47,899 nucleotides of DNA, from assembly GCA_027077875.1 (NCBI GenBank), contig JALWRB010000356.1:1-47899 (forward strand), given 5' to 3'. Below, piece by piece: positions 30,018-38,339 of the stretch. Below the pieces are notes generated by a model. The model searched no databases and was not told the origin of the DNA. It worked only from the letters and a program-made list of their open reading frames with translations. Source of the stretch: Candidatus Heimdallarchaeota archaeon. GTDB taxonomy: Archaea > Asgardarchaeota > Heimdallarchaeia > Heimdallarchaeales > Kariarchaeaceae. The translations under genes were made by a program, and so were the position numbers. The first letter of the stretch is position 1, and the number at the start of each line of letters is the position of its first letter.

Positions 30018-30516
30018 CTAGCATCATATGTGTGAGCTTAAGGAAGCACTCATCTATACCATAATTCATCTTAGCGCTAGTCTCAAAATATGACATGTTC
30101 CATTCTTTCGCCAAAGCCTCTGCTTCTTCCTTTGAAACAGCACGCTGCTCCTCCAAATCAGCCTTATTCCCGATGAGGATGAAACTCGCATCTGGAATAT
30201 GCTTTGTCGAAGTTGATCTCCAGTATTCCAGCTCCTCAAATGTCTTACGGTTTGTAATATCAAAGCAGATCAGGACACCCTTACCACCTTTATAGTAAGT
30301 CTCGACTACCCTTCGAAATTTCTCCTGACCAGCGGTATCCCAGATACTCAGCCTGACCATTGTACCGTCTTCCATCTCAAGATTCTTCAGCATAAAATTC
30401 GCACCCACGGTCATTAGGTGACTTTCTTTGAACCCACCAGTAGTATACCTTGTAGCAATACTCGTTTTCCCAACAGCTCCCTCGCCTACCACAAGTATCT
30501 TGAATTGCGTCGCCAT
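30010..30516 (-). CDS. Rab/Ras-like small GTPase
   Basis: G1 'GEGAVGKTS', G3 'WDTAGQEKFR', G4 'NKAD', G5 'ETSAK'. Confidence 0.95.
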   Translation of the reverse strand: MATQFKILVVGEGAVGKTSIATRYTTGGFKESHLMTVGANFMLKNLEMEDGTMVRLSIWDTAGQEKFRRVVETYYKGGKGVLICFDITNRKTFEELEYWRSTSTKHIPDASFILIGNKADLEEQRAVSKEEAEALAKEWNMSYFETSAKMNYGIDECFLKLTHMMLGE

Positions 30517-30569
30517 CTATATCTCAAATTGATACGTGTTTTAGATAAAGATTTTTTTGTAGTGAGAAG

Positions 30570-31604
30570 TTATTGAATGTTTTCAAAGTTATTTTGAGAA
30601 CCTATAGAGAAGATATCAAGTATCCTCTCCTTAATACGGAGAAAGTCTTCCTTGCTAAGTCCAGACAAATCTTCAATCCTTCCCAGTTCTTCAAGGATCT
30701 GATCTTGAACCGAAACGGGTCTAGGAAAACGAGCGAGGGTTCTAGGGGATATGAAAAAGCAGAATATACCGTACCCCTCATTCCCGTGTCTCTCGTCAGT
30801 TAAACTACTATCATGTAGACGTACGCTTATTCCAAGGAGCCGGAATTGTGTGGCATATCCTGCAGGAAGCTCAAAAATACCTTCCGCAAAAGTGTTTCCC
30901 TGGGCCAGAGCAATGGAAAGGCTTACCCCCAAATTCCCGAGATACTCTTCTGTGTTACTATTTACCATAGGATCTGGCAGTGTATCAAAATCAGAGTAAA
31001 TTACTTCTGGACCTATGTCACTTAGTTTTAACAGAGCAGAGTATATTGTATCAAAGTCTTCATCTAACTGTCTTGAAGACTTCTTGTTCTCAATTATCCA
31101 CTTAGCACACACTTCGACACCGATTAGCTGCTTTGAAGAGATCTCGAACACGCGTACAAATTCGCTGTTGAACCGATCAGTGACAACCTTCATCAACCCG
31201 AGTATCGATGATAGCTCAAGCTTTGGCGAAACTTGAAGATCAGACTTTGTCAGACCTATTGCTACGGGTATATCCATGCTGGCTACCTTTTTTGATATAA
31301 GATCGAAGTCCTCCTCAAGCTCCCTCTCACTAATTGGATTCGAGCTGTCAATTAGGTAGATCAAACCATCCGCTTGGCTCAAGAAATCAGAAAGAGGTCT
31401 GAGCGTGGGGTATGGGTACTCCCAAAATGCCACAACAGAATCGGGTAATTCGTGATGGGTTATTTGCAGAACTTCTGTGACAGGGATATCTTCCGCGAAT
31501 GAAGACTCGATGAAGGTTCGGATGAAGGATGATTTTCCACACCCAACATGCCCTAGAATTGAGATGTTGATCATGGTTTTATGGTCGACCGCAGAAGTAA
31601 CCAT
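30570..31604 (-). CDS. Divergent Ras-superfamily GTPase with C-terminal extension
   Basis: G1 'GHVGCGKSS', G4 'TKSD'; G3 region reads 'FWEYPYPTLRPL' rather than WDTAGQE; ~150-aa C-terminal domain unassigned. Confidence 0.75.
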   Translation of the reverse strand: MVTSAVDHKTMINISILGHVGCGKSSFIRTFIESSFAEDIPVTEVLQITHHELPDSVVAFWEYPYPTLRPLSDFLSQADGLIYLIDSSNPISERELEEDFDLISKKVASMDIPVAIGLTKSDLQVSPKLELSSILGLMKVVTDRFNSEFVRVFEISSKQLIGVEVCAKWIIENKKSSRQLDEDFDTIYSALLKLSDIGPEVIYSDFDTLPDPMVNSNTEEYLGNLGVSLSIALAQGNTFAEGIFELPAGYATQFRLLGISVRLHDSSLTDERHGNEGYGIFCFFISPRTLARFPRPVSVQDQILEELGRIEDLSGLSKEDFLRIKERILDIFSIGSQNNFENIQ

Positions 31605-31675
31605 ATTCCATCCTCAGATTCATTGGTTAAGAAGAATCACTATGTAAGTCGTTCGCGAGTTTTCTGTTTCGAAAC

Positions 31676-32716
31676 ATGAATTACCGATCAGTTTTTAGGA
31701 GTCTGATTTTTTCATTATATGTGGTTCAGTACGAATTCAAACAGAGAGAGCTCTCAGATTTTGATGGAATTACACAAGCTCAGGCGATGTGCCCCAGATG
31801 TAAGCTCAGTGTTGACGAGATGTATATGACAGAGAAGGGTCTTTGCAAGGCCTGCGAGAATTATTCAGGAATAGTCAACATGACAACTCGGATCAAGACA
31901 TTGACACAGGCATCTATCCTTACAGCAATTTTCATATTTATCGTGCCCCTGTTTGTCCCAGAACTATCCATGAGCCAATTCCTGATTCCGGTACTTGTTA
32001 TTGGATTTGCGCCAGTTATTCTCATTTCAATATACCAGCTCAATCTACACATGAGGGGGATCCAAAGAGAACACAGGATCAATCCCCTATTGGCAGGGTA
32101 TGTGATAACAGGAAACCATGCATACTATGATGAGGCTCTTAAGATATGGAACGAGACTTATGAATCTATGTCCGAGGCACTTAGGGAGTCAATTCTTCAT
32201 AATCTCCTAGTTTACGTGATAATATCGTCCGTCGACTCACCAGACACTGTCCTTGAGGATTGGTCTGTTGGAATAGGTCTAGAAGGGGATGACTTGTTCA
32301 GGATGTACATTGACAATGACAAGGAATTACTCCTAAGCTCAATTGCTCCGAGTCTGCAGTTCGGTTATCTCCCGACGATTTGGCCATATGTGGAGAAACT
32401 CGAGACCGATGAGAAGAAGGAGTTCATCGATCAGATAGAATCGATTGCCAAACAGATCAATGATAAAACCTTGGGAGAGGAATATGATAAGTTCATGATT
32501 GAAATTTTCACCGATGAGGTCTTTGTTATCTCTGACGGTTTAGAGCCATACTTGGACGAGTACCCCAATATTAAGAGACTTATTGATGAGTACGATATAC
32601 CTGAGATCCCCCAAACCAAGTTAGGGATGATGAAGGCACTGACCCTAGCCACAAATGAAATCCTCGTCAAGAAACAACAAGCCGAGATGAGAATGAAATC
32701 AAATACAAATGTCTAG
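31676..32716 (+). CDS. Membrane protein with N-terminal zinc ribbon
   Basis: 'CPRCKLSVDEMYMTEKGLCKAC' and two adjacent hydrophobic helices. True start may be downstream (e.g. 31787, M of 'MCPRCK'). Confidence 0.7.
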   Translation: MNYRSVFRSLIFSLYVVQYEFKQRELSDFDGITQAQAMCPRCKLSVDEMYMTEKGLCKACENYSGIVNMTTRIKTLTQASILTAIFIFIVPLFVPELSMSQFLIPVLVIGFAPVILISIYQLNLHMRGIQREHRINPLLAGYVITGNHAYYDEALKIWNETYESMSEALRESILHNLLVYVIISSVDSPDTVLEDWSVGIGLEGDDLFRMYIDNDKELLLSSIAPSLQFGYLPTIWPYVEKLETDEKKEFIDQIESIAKQINDKTLGEEYDKFMIEIFTDEVFVISDGLEPYLDEYPNIKRLIDEYDIPEIPQTKLGMMKALTLATNEILVKKQQAEMRMKSNTNV

Positions 32717-32789
32717 TGTAAGAAAAATTCCTCGAAAATTTAGATATATCTAAAAAGGATAGCAGTCACATTGTATTTGGGGTCAGATA

Positions 32790-33674
32790 TTGGAAGTACT
32801 GGTCATAATACTTGTGTTCGTAATCATATTTGGTGTAGTTAAGATGCTAAGCCCGAAGAAGGAGAAGAAGAGAAGACCTCCTTCTGCACTCAGTCGAATT
32901 GACAATGAGTCATTTAGAAACAGGAACCAGACTAGATCTGCACCTCTGACAACACCGCAGCCTTCCTATCAGAGGCAAACAGTAGACCTAGGAGAGAGGT
33001 ATTATAACTCGAGGCAATTCCTTAGGGCCTATGAGGAATTTAAAAAGGAGAATAAGGTGTTCAAGGCAGCTCTGGCACTCGCCAGACTGGGACCAGATCG
33101 AACTCTTGAGATCGTCGACTACTTGAATAGATCGAATCCAGAGCTAGTTGAGGTAACGGTCAACAATCTGGTTCAGACATTGTACAATAAACATGGTGAG
33201 GTCTCCACTGCAGCTGCCCTTCTGAGAGCAATCGGTAAGACGGATGAAGCCATGGCAATCGAGGTTGCTAATGGAATACCATCTACTGAGAGATATGTGC
33301 AAACCACCACAATACCACAATCCGCACCTCCCGTCCAGCCAGTCACTCAGACAGAACATGCTCGTCAGCCCCAACCCGTGAACTCTGCTACGACCAATGT
33401 CTCCGTCTCACCAACAATCAATGCACCTCCTGTCCAAGTAGAAGAACCCCCGACTTATGCCGCTAAGACCAAAAGTTCTTCACTTATCGCGTCTTCCCAG
33501 ATGTCTAACTGCCTAGTTTGCACCAAATCTATCGGAGCTGGTGATACATATGTGAAATGTCCTCATTGTGGAAAAATTGCGCACAAGCGGCATATGCTTG
33601 AATGGGCTAAAGCTATAGGTAAGTGCAAGAGTTGTAAGGGACGAATCTCAATGTCTGATTTCTTAGATGACTAA
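32790..33674 (+). CDS. Single-pass membrane protein with C-terminal RING-like zinc finger (Prok-RING-like)
   Basis: N-term TM 'VLVIILVFVIIFGVVKML'; P/T/Q-rich linker; C-term 'CLVCTKSIGAGDTYVKCPHCGKIAHKRHMLEWAKAIGKCKSC'. Confidence 0.75.
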   Translation: MEVLVIILVFVIIFGVVKMLSPKKEKKRRPPSALSRIDNESFRNRNQTRSAPLTTPQPSYQRQTVDLGERYYNSRQFLRAYEEFKKENKVFKAALALARLGPDRTLEIVDYLNRSNPELVEVTVNNLVQTLYNKHGEVSTAAALLRAIGKTDEAMAIEVANGIPSTERYVQTTTIPQSAPPVQPVTQTEHARQPQPVNSATTNVSVSPTINAPPVQVEEPPTYAAKTKSSSLIASSQMSNCLVCTKSIGAGDTYVKCPHCGKIAHKRHMLEWAKAIGKCKSCKGRISMSDFLDD

Positions 33675-33730
33675 TTTCCCACTGATAAAGCCTTATACCC
33701 TGATTCTAAAAAGCGTTTTTTAAGGAGTAC

Positions 33731-33750
33731 TTATAAACCTTTATAAATAC
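33731..33750 (+). promoter_or_regulatory. Tandem TATA-like elements upstream of TBP gene
   Basis: TTATAAAcctTTATAAAtac, 30-49 nt upstream of the TBP ATG. Confidence 0.4.
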
Positions 33751-33779
33751 AATAGTGGTTCTTCATCTTAGGTTATTGT

Positions 33780-34391
33780 ATGAGTTCTGATTTAAATGCC
33801 GCTGAAAAAAATGCTAAGGACGGTTTAGATTTTAAAATTGTTATTCAGAATTGTGTTGCAAGTGTCAACTTGTTTACGAGGATAAACCTCGTGAGCATCT
33901 TCCAGCAACTGATTGACGACGATGAGCTGGAGGTATCCTACAATCCAGAACAGTTTCCAGGACTGATCCTCAAGACAAAGAAGCCAAAAATTTCTTCGCT
34001 TGTCTTCTCAAGTGGAAAGCTTGTAATTACAGGAGCAAAATCAGAAGAAATGGTTCATGAAGGCGTCTACAATATGATTGAGATCTTGAGATCTGTTGGT
34101 ACAACAATCGAGGAGAAGCCGGAGATAATCGTTCAGAACATCGTTGCATCCGGGAATTTCAACAACAGGACAATTAACCTTGAGCTTGCTGCAATGTGGT
34201 TAGATCAGTCGATGTATGAACCAGAACAGTTCCCTGGGCTTATCTACAGACTGAAGAACCCCAAGACAGTGCTCCTCCTTTTCCAGAGTGGTAACCTCGT
34301 ATGCACTGGTGCCAAGACCGAGGATCAGGTTCACGAGGCAGTGAGACAGACTTACGACGACCTCGGAGAGATAGACGGTTTCGATTCTTAG
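33780..34391 (+). CDS. tbp: TATA-box-binding protein (TBP)
   Basis: Two direct repeats containing 'YNPEQFPGLILKTKKPK...LVFSSGKLVITGAKSEE' and 'YEPEQFPGLIYRLKNPK...LLFQSGNLVCTGAKTED'. Confidence 0.97.
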   Translation: MSSDLNAAEKNAKDGLDFKIVIQNCVASVNLFTRINLVSIFQQLIDDDELEVSYNPEQFPGLILKTKKPKISSLVFSSGKLVITGAKSEEMVHEGVYNMIEILRSVGTTIEEKPEIIVQNIVASGNFNNRTINLELAAMWLDQSMYEPEQFPGLIYRLKNPKTVLLLFQSGNLVCTGAKTEDQVHEAVRQTYDDLGEIDGFDS

Positions 34392-34399
34392 TCTGCTGA

Positions 34400-35476
34400 T
34401 TATCGAGAATGCGTATTTCTATATAATTTGTTGATTTCTTCCCTCTGGGAAATAACTGTCTGCACCAGTTTGTTGAAAGACTCACGTGCTTTCTCATCCA
34501 ACACCTCTTTGCGGGGAGTTCTGTATCCATTATTACTTTTCCTGACTATTTGGTTTTCAGGATCAGCAAATTGAATGTTAGATGAACTCTTTGTTAGGAG
34601 GTTCTTGGCGAGGGCAGGATCATAATCCTCTTCAGGGCTAACCACTGGTTTAGGAAGGTTCTGATTTATCCTAGTGGTTACAGTGAGGGACATTCTCATA
34701 GTGAATCTCAGGTCTTCTCTGATGTAGTGCCTACCAAAGATAAGGTAAGTCAATGCCAGGAATAATGAGAGGTAGGGGTACGTATCAGGAACCTGGATCT
34801 GAATATAAGCGGTTGCAAGTGAGAGCGTCCACAAGAGGAGTCTAAACACGGCCAAACGTTTCTTCACAGATGATAGAGGTATCACAAGTATCTCCTTTAT
34901 CGGAATCCAGAAAGGTTGACCTGTCAGGTACCAATTGAACGAAAGCGAGTTGAGCTTGAAGACATAGAGGTATCCCCCGACTGTTAGAGTGAGGATGATG
35001 TAGAGCTCAATCTCCTTACCCAGGACTGTAAAGAGGATATAGTCCTCAACGAAGTAAAGGGAGCCAAGGACAAAGAGGATGAACAAACCCTGAACTATAC
35101 TGAGTTGGAAGAAAGTGAATATAGCAGAATCCATCCGGTTGTCAATTCCCCCGTGTGTGGAACTGGACACCCTTCTGTCAATCCTCCAAACAGTGATCAA
35201 GTTGGATACAATTCCCGAGATCAAGAGGGTCAATGGGAGGACCAAGTAGCTCTGTACAAGAGCCCCCATGTAAAGATACAGCAGAGGAATAGTGGCTACG
35301 AAGAGTAGGTATGTCCAGTATAGAAGGTAGTCTGAGAGAGTGACGCTTTGTTCCTTTCCAACAGTGGATTCAGCGGACAAGCCATCTTCAAGTTCATTTT
35401 TTAATTCATCTAGGAGTTGGTTACCTGTTACTTGGCCCATCCTTCCGTTATTACGCTGACTCAGCACCATTATCAC
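34400..35476 (-). CDS. Hypothetical multi-pass membrane protein
   Basis: 358 aa with several hydrophobic helices (YLLYWTYLLFVATIPLLYLYM; LVLPLTLLISGIVSNLI). Confidence 0.7.
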   Translation of the reverse strand: MIMVLSQRNNGRMGQVTGNQLLDELKNELEDGLSAESTVGKEQSVTLSDYLLYWTYLLFVATIPLLYLYMGALVQSYLVLPLTLLISGIVSNLITVWRIDRRVSSSTHGGIDNRMDSAIFTFFQLSIVQGLFILFVLGSLYFVEDYILFTVLGKEIELYIILTLTVGGYLYVFKLNSLSFNWYLTGQPFWIPIKEILVIPLSSVKKRLAVFRLLLWTLSLATAYIQIQVPDTYPYLSLFLALTYLIFGRHYIREDLRFTMRMSLTVTTRINQNLPKPVVSPEEDYDPALAKNLLTKSSSNIQFADPENQIVRKSNNGYRTPRKEVLDEKARESFNKLVQTVISQREEINKLYRNTHSR

Positions 35477-35603
35477 TATTGGGTTGATTGGGCTATTATA
35501 ATAGGATGTATTACCTCAATAACATGAGGGAGAACCGTATTTGAATTCTATTACTGCATATAGCTGAGCACCAATAGTCTAGTGGAGACCAGTAGATCTT
35601 GTC

Positions 35604-35873
35604 TCAAACTGGTACAACCGGAGCGTCCCTAAAATTCTTTATACTGAAGAAGATCAGTACACTAGTAACTAAAATCCCAGGTATCAGGAGATCGCTGATG
35701 GTGAAGAAGATTGAAGCAATTATTGCTAGTATGAAGTAGATCACCCCAATTGTCTTTGAGCCCGGTCTCCTAGATTTCTCAAGTCTGACCTGTTTCGGGT
35801 TCTCTTCCTCGTCCCGTTTCTTCTTGGAGATCCTCTTTTTCTCATAGTACAATTTTCTGCTCTTAGATGGCAC
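35604..35873 (-). CDS. Small basic membrane protein
   Basis: 89 aa; K/R-rich N-terminus then two hydrophobic segments. Confidence 0.55.
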   Translation of the reverse strand: MPSKSRKLYYEKKRISKKKRDEEENPKQVRLEKSRRPGSKTIGVIYFILAIIASIFFTISDLLIPGILVTSVLIFFSIKNFRDAPVVPV

Positions 35874-35943
35874 AGTATCAACTTAGAAATGCAGAATATT
35901 AAATTTACTTCAATTGTGGTTAGTTGTTTACAAAATAAAGAAC

Positions 35944-36117
35944 TTAGATGTCTTTGGCCATCAGGGTCTTTCTGTCGTTACCCTTTGCCCTCTTGATTGC
36001 GTCGTCAAGAGTGACCTTGAGTGCCTTCTCGATTGCCTCGAGTGAGTCACCGCCAGTGTTCAGACCTTTGTCCTTGATGTATTGTCTAACCTTGGATTGT
36101 ACAAGAAGTTCTACCAT
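35944..36117 (-). CDS. Short histone-fold protein (DUF1931-like archaeal histone)
   Basis: Manual minus-strand translation: MVELLVQSKVRQYIKDKGLNTGGDSLEAIEKALKVTLDDAIKRAKGNDRKTLMAKDI*; histone-fold L2 'RKTLMAKDI'; GAGGT Shine-Dalgarno upstream; absent from supplied ORF track (57 aa). Confidence 0.85.
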   Translation of the reverse strand: MVELLVQSKVRQYIKDKGLNTGGDSLEAIEKALKVTLDDAIKRAKGNDRKTLMAKDI

Positions 36118-36139
36118 ATTTGTTTACCTCATTTACGTT

Positions 36140-36157
36140 TTAGCCCGTTAAGGCTAA
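36140..36157 (-). promoter_or_regulatory. Inverted repeat TTAGCC-N6-GGCTAA in the leader of the histone-like gene
   Basis: Perfect 6-bp arms 22 nt upstream of the start codon. Confidence 0.35.
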
Positions 36158-36658
36158 GTTCTTCTGAGAGCATTGATTAATAAGGATTTCTCATTCGCGA
36201 AGTGAAAAACAATACGGGAATTGCCCTTCTCACGGAAATTTACATTTTCACGTTTTAATCAATTATGTAAGCATTTGCTAAAATACTAGAAGAATTCGCA
36301 GAAACTTCTTTTTCATCATGTACATATGTACAAAATAATTCATTTTTTTTGGAAGTACGAAATCTTGCAGTAGAGGAAGTGTTCATCATTTATTGCAGAA
36401 CTGCTAAGACACTTTTCCTGAAAGAAGGCGCCTAATCCGATTTACGAACAGGTCATAGATATTCACCACTAGAGCACACCTACCTGTATTTTTACAATCT
36501 GACCGCGACTAGTATTTATAGCACCTCTATTGTTTCTTGGGGCTTCGTTCGCAGATGTGTACTAGTACTTTTCGAGTTATAGCCCACGAATATCGTTCAA
36601 CGCATTTCCGAATTTTCAAACTTTCCGATAAATTTTGAACAATTGTACAAATCCAAAA

Positions 36659-37252
36659 TTATGGACGACGCCAAAATTCTATTGCCAGAATCTCAGAATC
36701 CTTGAGAAGTACACGAGGTGCATAATTTGTGGCATCGAAGATTCCGTTCTCTGGAACCTCCAATGGTAGAATGTTGTCCTCATCGGTGGTGTAGACCAGA
36801 CCCTTGGCAACTATATAATCACGGACCATACCCTTAGGTGGTTTCTCCTTCTCGAGCAGTTTGAGAATATCCTTAAGGTGCATTGGAGCGTCTTCTTCCT
36901 CTTCTTCTTCACTAGCTTTCTCCTTACTCTTCCTTTCAAGGAGATCTGCGTGCTTTTTCGGGAGCTTCTTCCCTTCCTTGATGTTTTTCAGGTGTAGTTT
37001 TAGACTCTCCTTGTACTCACTGTCATCCTCCAAGTTCTTGACTTGAACAAGATCGTACCGGAGAGATTTCTTGAACTCCTTGCCGTACTTGAGTCCGAGA
37101 AATCCCTCCTGAACAGAGGTATTCTCACCTTGCCATAGATATATCGTCTCAGTTTCTGCGTCAAGAAGAAGGTATACCTTTTTGTTATTCGGTCTGAAGG
37201 TCTTGGTTCTCTTCTCTTTGATTGAACCATCCGCGAGTATTTCCAATAACAT
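36659..37252 (-). CDS. Gelsolin-like domain protein (candidate)
   Basis: 'KKVYLLLDAETETIYLWQGENTSVQEGFLGLKYGKEFKKSLRYDLVQVKNLEDDSEYKESL' matches the VYLLD..IYVWxG..S..E pattern of gelsolin repeats; by eye only. Confidence 0.6.
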   Translation of the reverse strand: MLLEILADGSIKEKRTKTFRPNNKKVYLLLDAETETIYLWQGENTSVQEGFLGLKYGKEFKKSLRYDLVQVKNLEDDSEYKESLKLHLKNIKEGKKLPKKHADLLERKSKEKASEEEEEEDAPMHLKDILKLLEKEKPPKGMVRDYIVAKGLVYTTDEDNILPLEVPENGIFDATNYAPRVLLKDSEILAIEFWRRP

Positions 37253-37404
37253 TTCTATTGCTCAATGATATGCCATCCTTAAATAATCTTCCCAACCTAT
37301 GTCGAAGACTGTATTAGAGAGCGTCGAATTTGATGATTTATTCAATATCTGAATTTCTTAAAACAAAAAGGTATAAGTAAAGAGATGATGTAAAAAGAGT
37401 GTAA

Positions 37405-37917
37405 ATGCGTCCTCAAGATATCAAAGTTAAATTGTTGCTCCTAGGTGATGGAAGGGTAGGCAAAACTAGTTTGGCCGTCAGATATACTCATGACAAGTTC
37501 ACAGCCAATTATAAACCCAGCTTGGGTGTGGACTGGCTGATAAAAAGGGAGACCATCAATGACAAGAACATCAAGGTTCTTGTCTTCGATACTGCAGGGC
37601 AAGAATTCTTGGTAGGATTTAGGTCGAGGTACTACACAGGTGCCCATGGAGCAATACTGGTGTATGACGTCACAAGGAGGGAGACCTTTGAAAATCTCGA
37701 TATCTGGTTGAGAGAGGTAAGAGAGGAGGTGGGTGAAGTATATATCAAAATAGTAGGGAATAAATCAGATCTGAAAGAATTACGCCAAGTCCCCTACGAT
37801 GAGGCAGAGGCATATGCTAACAATGAAGGGGCAGATTATATGGAGACTTCCGCACTCAGCGGTGAGAATGTCAATGACCTTTTCATGAGTTTCATTGAGT
37901 ACGTCCTGAAGCTATGA
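37405..37917 (+). CDS. Rab/Ras-like small GTPase
   Basis: G1 'GDGRVGKTS', G3 'FDTAGQE', G4 'NKSD', G5 'ETSAL'. Confidence 0.95.
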   Translation: MRPQDIKVKLLLLGDGRVGKTSLAVRYTHDKFTANYKPSLGVDWLIKRETINDKNIKVLVFDTAGQEFLVGFRSRYYTGAHGAILVYDVTRRETFENLDIWLREVREEVGEVYIKIVGNKSDLKELRQVPYDEAEAYANNEGADYMETSALSGENVNDLFMSFIEYVLKL

Positions 37918-37978
37918 AATCCCAATATACTACAGTAGTATTACCCTTATCTATAAGCCTATTCAGTGATTAGGGGTT

Positions 37979-38293
37979 ATGAATTCCTCCTCAAATCAGT
38001 CAGTAACATCAGTTGTAAGTTCGTGGATTCTGAATCCAAAATCCAAGAGAAGAACATCTACTTCTCCCCGAGCATACATGAGTGGGGATGTAGTAGAGGT
38101 CTGTACAGGGAAGGAGAAAGACTGCAAGCTTGTATACAACACCATTGAAAACACCTACGTCCCAATGTATGACTGCCACAGGGGATCACTTTGCACTGAG
38201 TTCAGGATCATGAAAGAACTCGCTAAACGAAATGCAAGGCTCAATTCCAAAGACTCACTAGTCAAAGATTTCTCTGTTTTCAGGAATCTCTGA
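37979..38293 (+). CDS. Hypothetical small Cys-containing protein
   Basis: 104-aa ORF between co-oriented genes; four Cys in 'VCTGKEKDCKLVYNTIENTYVPMYDCHRGSLC'. Confidence 0.5.
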   Translation: MNSSSNQSVTSVVSSWILNPKSKRRTSTSPRAYMSGDVVEVCTGKEKDCKLVYNTIENTYVPMYDCHRGSLCTEFRIMKELAKRNARLNSKDSLVKDFSVFRNL

Positions 38294-38339
38294 GTATCAA
38301 CCGATTATTTCTTATCGACGGTATTTAATCTAGGTCAGA

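Noticed and set aside
35948-36151. 67-aa plus-strand ORF in the track
   Set aside because: The opposite strand encodes a convincing histone-fold protein with a Shine-Dalgarno; the plus ORF is its antisense shadow.
36280-36420. Possible C/D box RNA on the minus strand (two ATGATGA boxes)
   Set aside because: No convincing D/D' (CTGA) boxes at correct spacing; cannot support an sRNA call.
36415-36480. tRNA-like string on the minus strand (GGTAGGTGTGCTCTAGTGGT...GTTCGTAAATC)
   Set aside because: D-arm/T-arm resemblance is superficial; no acceptor stem pairing or proper anticodon arm.
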